From Ricinus communis (Eukaryota > Streptophyta > Magnoliopsida > Malpighiales > Euphorbiaceae), in NCBI RefSeq assembly GCF_019578655.1, contig NC_063259.1:5444001-5508000 (forward strand): a DNA stretch of 64,000 nt. The letters are read 5' to 3'. The translations under genes and the position numbers were made by a program. The notes below the pieces were generated by a model that was given only the letters and a program-made list of their open reading frames with translations, was not told the DNA's origin and searched no databases. How positions within the stretch are numbered: the stretch's first letter is position 1; every line of letters starts with the position of its first letter. Positions 60,641 to 64,000 of this stretch are shown one piece after another.

Positions 60641-61093
60641 AGAATAGAGAATTTGTGATTTATTTCCATATCGGATCTGAAAGCCTACCATGTTCTCATT
60701 TTGTTTGTTTCTTTTGTGTCTCTCTCTCTAATTTATATCTAATATGATAGTTTGGTTTTACTCGGCGAGCATAAACAGGAATGTTGAGTTAAAGCACATG
60801 GCAACGAAAATCATAGGCACTGCTCAAATGCGTGGACAAATGCAAAAAAGAATATTAATTGATCGAGTATTCATATCATTCTTTGAATGATCATAGGTGA
60901 ATCTTTTAGAGTAAAGAGGAAACAACGAGAATCGAGGCATTGCCTAGATATTCTTAATCATGAGATGCACCATTAGGATCTCCATCATTCCTTGCTCCTC
61001 TAAGGACAAGGACTCCTGATAACATAATGATTGAATAAGGAATCATGTGAGCACAATTGACAAGCTTGACCGGTGGCATTGAGGATTACGTAG
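60641..61093. other. Unassigned sequence after the integrase
   Basis: No convincing gene. It may be the 3' untranslated part of the Ty3 element, but there is no LTR or polypurine tract I can name. Confidence 0.4.
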
Positions 61094-61700
61094 ATGTCAC
61101 ACCTCATCTCACGTAGCCTGAGATGGATTTTAAAACCAAATGCTTTCTAAAATGTTTTTAGCTTAGTTGAATTATAATACACTTACATATGTATATGTAA
61201 TAATGTATTTGAAATCATAATTCTGAAAAATAGATAATTTTTTATTATGATGTTTCATTACAACGACTATAACTAGAAATGCCTTTATTAAACATTATTA
61301 AATAAGTTAATATACAAAGTTTGCCTTTAAACATTAACTTTATAACATAGCCTTTTACATGTACATAACCACCATAGTATGAAACAAGGATGAACATTTA
61401 TGTACAAGTTACGAAGAGTATGTATATGACTCCTCAAATGAGAAATGTTGGCCAACCTTACTCTTGCCTTTAATCACACTTACTAGCTCAATCACCAACT
61501 ATCAAGCCTTGCTTCTTGAATAAAATTTATGAAAAGAGTAGAATGATTATAAAAATACTCAGTGAATAGATATACAAGTAGAAAATAATTTAGATAACTG
61601 TAAGAAGAAGAAAACCACATAATTATACAAAATATATAATGATACAATGCAAATATGCATAGTTCTTTAGGTTATTTTAGTTTTAATTTCATTTGATTTT
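61094..61700 (-). mobile_element. Possible LTR fragment
   Basis: Starts TGTCACACCTCATCTCACG, a common end of plant Ty3 LTRs in reverse, then runs as AT-rich non-coding DNA up to the next element. There is no matching second end, so this is only a suggestion. Confidence 0.35.
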
Positions 61701-61708
61701 ACTAGGTT

Positions 61709-63157
61709 TGTGTGCTTATTTGTTTATAAAGGTGTTATTTTTATTTGGTTTATGTTTATGATTGATTGTGTGTGTTTTATACATGTTTTTATTCTCAAAA
61801 TGTGCATGAAAAGGACTTGCGATTGTTTGGTATGAAGTATGAAGCTTGAAAAGTCTAATTGGAGCCTTAGTAGATCTTGACAAGTCGTCACCATCTTGAC
61901 GAGTCGTCACAGAAGGCCCGAGTGACGAGTTGGCACCATCTTGACGAGTCAGTCTCCAGGAGTTGCAACTTTTCCTAGTTTGAGCAGTTTTCGTGTTTTG
62001 GTCATAACTTTGTCTACAGACATCCAAATGAGGTGATTCAAGTTGCTATGGAAAGATAACAGAATGTTATACAACTTTCAAGAAGGAACTATCTAGATAT
62101 AAAGTCATATGATGGACGAAAATGCCCTTGAAATTACAGAATCTGCAAAGGAGGGTGACTTTTCATGTCAAAAGGTGCCTTTTTCCATTTCTACATGAAT
62201 AACAGCCTTTAGAAACATATAAAATAAGTGCGTTTGGCTCTGTTTTGGGAATAATAAAAGAAATATAGATATAGAGCATAGTTTTTAATAGAAGTATTAA
62301 GTTTTAGAAATCATTGCAAAGACTTTGTTCTAGTTTTTAAGAATTAATTAGAAGGAGACCAAGTCAAGAAGTAAGAAGAGAAGATTGTTCTACATCGAGC
62401 AAGTGCTAGAAGACTTAAAAAAGGGTTTATCTATTCATTTTCTTCTATATACCTTTCCTATGTTGCAATTGATTTTCTCTTATTGTTCTCTAATATGTGT
62501 CTTGGCTAAGTCTTTATATGGGATTTACAATGATGAATTAATTAAGAACTACATTTTTATCTTATGTTATTTATGATTTAATTTCAATTAGTGCTCATTC
62601 ATGTTATGTATGCTTGATCACCATATGTAACTTGTTAATCAAATTATTCATAAAGAGATTTGGAGTAATTTGGTGGAACGTAGTTGATATTACGTAAGAA
62701 TTGAATTTGGCTTGGATACAAGGGATTCATCTTAAGAGAATAAGAATTAGTATAATGTGTTAATGATTTTCTCTTATCTCTGCATTGCCATGAAAATGAA
62801 TGTTGACTCTAAGAGGAAATACCTTTAATTGACAATGAGAATTGCCTTTAAAGACTATAGACTAATTTCCAATCAATATGTTTTATGATAATAATATTCA
62901 AAGTTCTTATTTGATTGTGATTTGTGATTTTCCCATATAAATATACTGTTATAAGTTGTGTGAATACTTAAGTAATTAGTTAGTATTTAGATTTCCTTAT
63001 TTGTTTTAATTACTATTATAATTTTTTTTTTATTTTGCTTATCCATTTTAATACCTAACCGGTTAATACAAAGTTTACCGAAACTCCCGAGTGTTCGACA
63101 CCCTTCTTGCTCTATACTAAGTCCTAGAGACTAGGGTATGTAATTTGTCCCGCTACA
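61709..63157 (+). mobile_element. 5' LTR of an Athila-like Ty3 element (start approximate)
   Basis: The LTR end is set by ...CGCTACA (63157) followed within 6 bases by the primer-binding site. The start is a guess at a TGTGTGC near 61709. The region is non-coding and contains short repeats of CTTGACGAGTCGTCAC/CTTGACAAGTCGTCACC near 61878-61950. Confidence 0.55.
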
Positions 63158-63163
63158 AATTTT

Positions 63164-63181
63164 TGGCGCCGTTGCTGGGGA
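63164..63181 (+). other. tRNA-Asp-type primer-binding site
   Basis: TGGCGCCGTTGCTGGGGA matches the complement of the tRNA-Asp 3' end used by many Athila/Tat-type elements, with one mismatch (T for C at position 13). Confidence 0.75.
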
Positions 63182-63343
63182 TTGAATAGTAATTTATATT
63201 AACTTAGGGTAGAGAAAGGTTGTTTAGGCCTTGTATATGTTTTTTTCTATTTTATTTCTATTTTGTTTTTATATTCTTCATTTTTATATTTTATTTTTGT
63301 TATTGTTATTTGTTTAGTTTAATTTATTCAATTGTGAATTAAC

Positions 63344-64000
63344 ATGCTTACTAGAAGTACTAGGGATAATAATTTGAACTTTGATCCTGACATTGATTTA
63401 ACTATACATGCTTTACGCAGGGAACAAAGGCAAAGAAGAGAGAACCAACCAAATTTGAATAACATGGCTCACCGGAAAGGAGAACGTTAGGCGATTTTGT
63501 AATGCCCGACATCTCAGGAAATTTAGGAGGTATTGTGGCTCTGGCTATTGCTAACAACAATTTTGAGATCAAGCCAAGTATCATCCAAATGGTGCAAAAC
63601 AATTAGTTTGGAGGTTTATAAGGAGAAGATCCTTATGCCCACATATTGACTTTCCTTAATGTGTGTGCAACTTTCAAGATCAATTGTGTAACGGATGACG
63701 CAATAAGACTCCACTCTTCCTATTTTCGGTTAGGGATAAAACACAACTTTGGCTTGCTAGTTTGCCAAATGAATCAATCACAACGTGGGACCAGTTAAAG
63801 TAAGCATTTCTGCACAAATATTTTCCACCATGTAAAATGGCCAAGTTTCGCAATGAGATCACTACTTTCAAGTAAAATGGAAGTGAGACAATCTATTTAG
63901 CTTCAGAAAGATTTAAGGAACTCCAAAGGCAATGTCTACATCATGGCTTGCCGGATTGGATGATTCCTGAAGTTTTCTATAATGGGTTGACGAATGAAAA
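63344..64000 (+). pseudogene. Athila-like gag, truncated by the window end
   Basis: From the ATG at 63344-63346 the frame encodes a charged N terminus (ALRREQRQRRENQ) and then breaks at a stop near 63487. Across several frames the rest reads as the gag core of Athila/Ty3 elements, e.g. LPNESITTWDQLK (about 63761), FLHKYFPPCKMAKFRNEITT (about 63807) and ERFKELQRQCLHHGLPDWMI (about 63908). Stops and frameshifts mark it as non-functional. It lies 160 bases downstream of the primer-binding site, as expected for gag. The window ends inside it. Confidence 0.82.

Noticed and set aside
62385..62576. 63-codon frame in the Athila-like LTR
   Set aside because: No domain, AT-rich, inside a non-coding LTR.

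Overview
This window is nuclear DNA of a flowering plant, probably a eudicot. One multi-exon gene with GT-AG introns sits among a decayed endogenous pararetrovirus, LTR retrotransposon pieces, small DNA transposons, a plastid-derived and a mitochondria-derived insertion, and a very large tandem array. I cannot fix the species. A member of the Malpighiales/Euphorbiaceae is only a weak guess from the style of the repeats.

Layout. (1) 1-9691 is a rearranged endogenous member of Caulimoviridae. A near-complete copy on the minus strand runs from its tRNA-Met primer-binding site at 6409 down to position 1 (movement protein, coat/zinc knuckle, protease, reverse transcriptase, RNase H, C-terminal region). 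It joins head-to-head a plus-strand piece (6414-8197) that holds the C-terminal coding region, 3' non-coding region and promoter. Four smaller scrambled pieces follow to 9691. All coding parts are broken. (2) 10684-28051, minus strand, is the one clear host gene: a 15-exon, 911-codon PRP40C/TCERG1-like splicing factor with two WW and five FF domains. Its introns carry a hAT-type MITE, a MULE-like MITE, further candidate MITEs, a plastid rpl2 fragment and several small tandem repeats. (3) 28260-33890 is AT-rich intergenic DNA with a decayed Ty3-type gag and a truncated long LTR. (4) 33905-58336 is an array of a degenerate 39-bp monomer built around a CCCC/GGGG dyad. It is organised into higher-order repeats (about 5-mers near 38-40 kb, about 11-mers of roughly 430 bp from 41 kb on), contains strand switches and a palindromic centre near 53565, and is split by two 3-kb LTR-type elements (35428-38407 and 45189-48261), each with a 5-bp target-site duplication. 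(5) 58337-59111 is mitochondrial-like DNA with an atp1 start fused to a cox2-like stretch, followed by a small stranded piece of array and an unidentified GC-richer piece. (6) 59575-64000 holds a decayed Ty3/gypsy integrase, an LTR fragment, and the 5' LTR, tRNA-Asp-type primer-binding site and gag of an Athila-like element cut by the window end.

Functionally, only PRP40C looks intact. The most unusual items are the 39-bp array (13-codon period, pairing-preserving dyad variants, two kinds of higher-order repeat, mirrored arms), the pararetrovirus opened exactly at its primer-binding site, the LTR element whose interior is inverted between correct ends, and the chimeric atp1/cox2 mitochondrial insertion.
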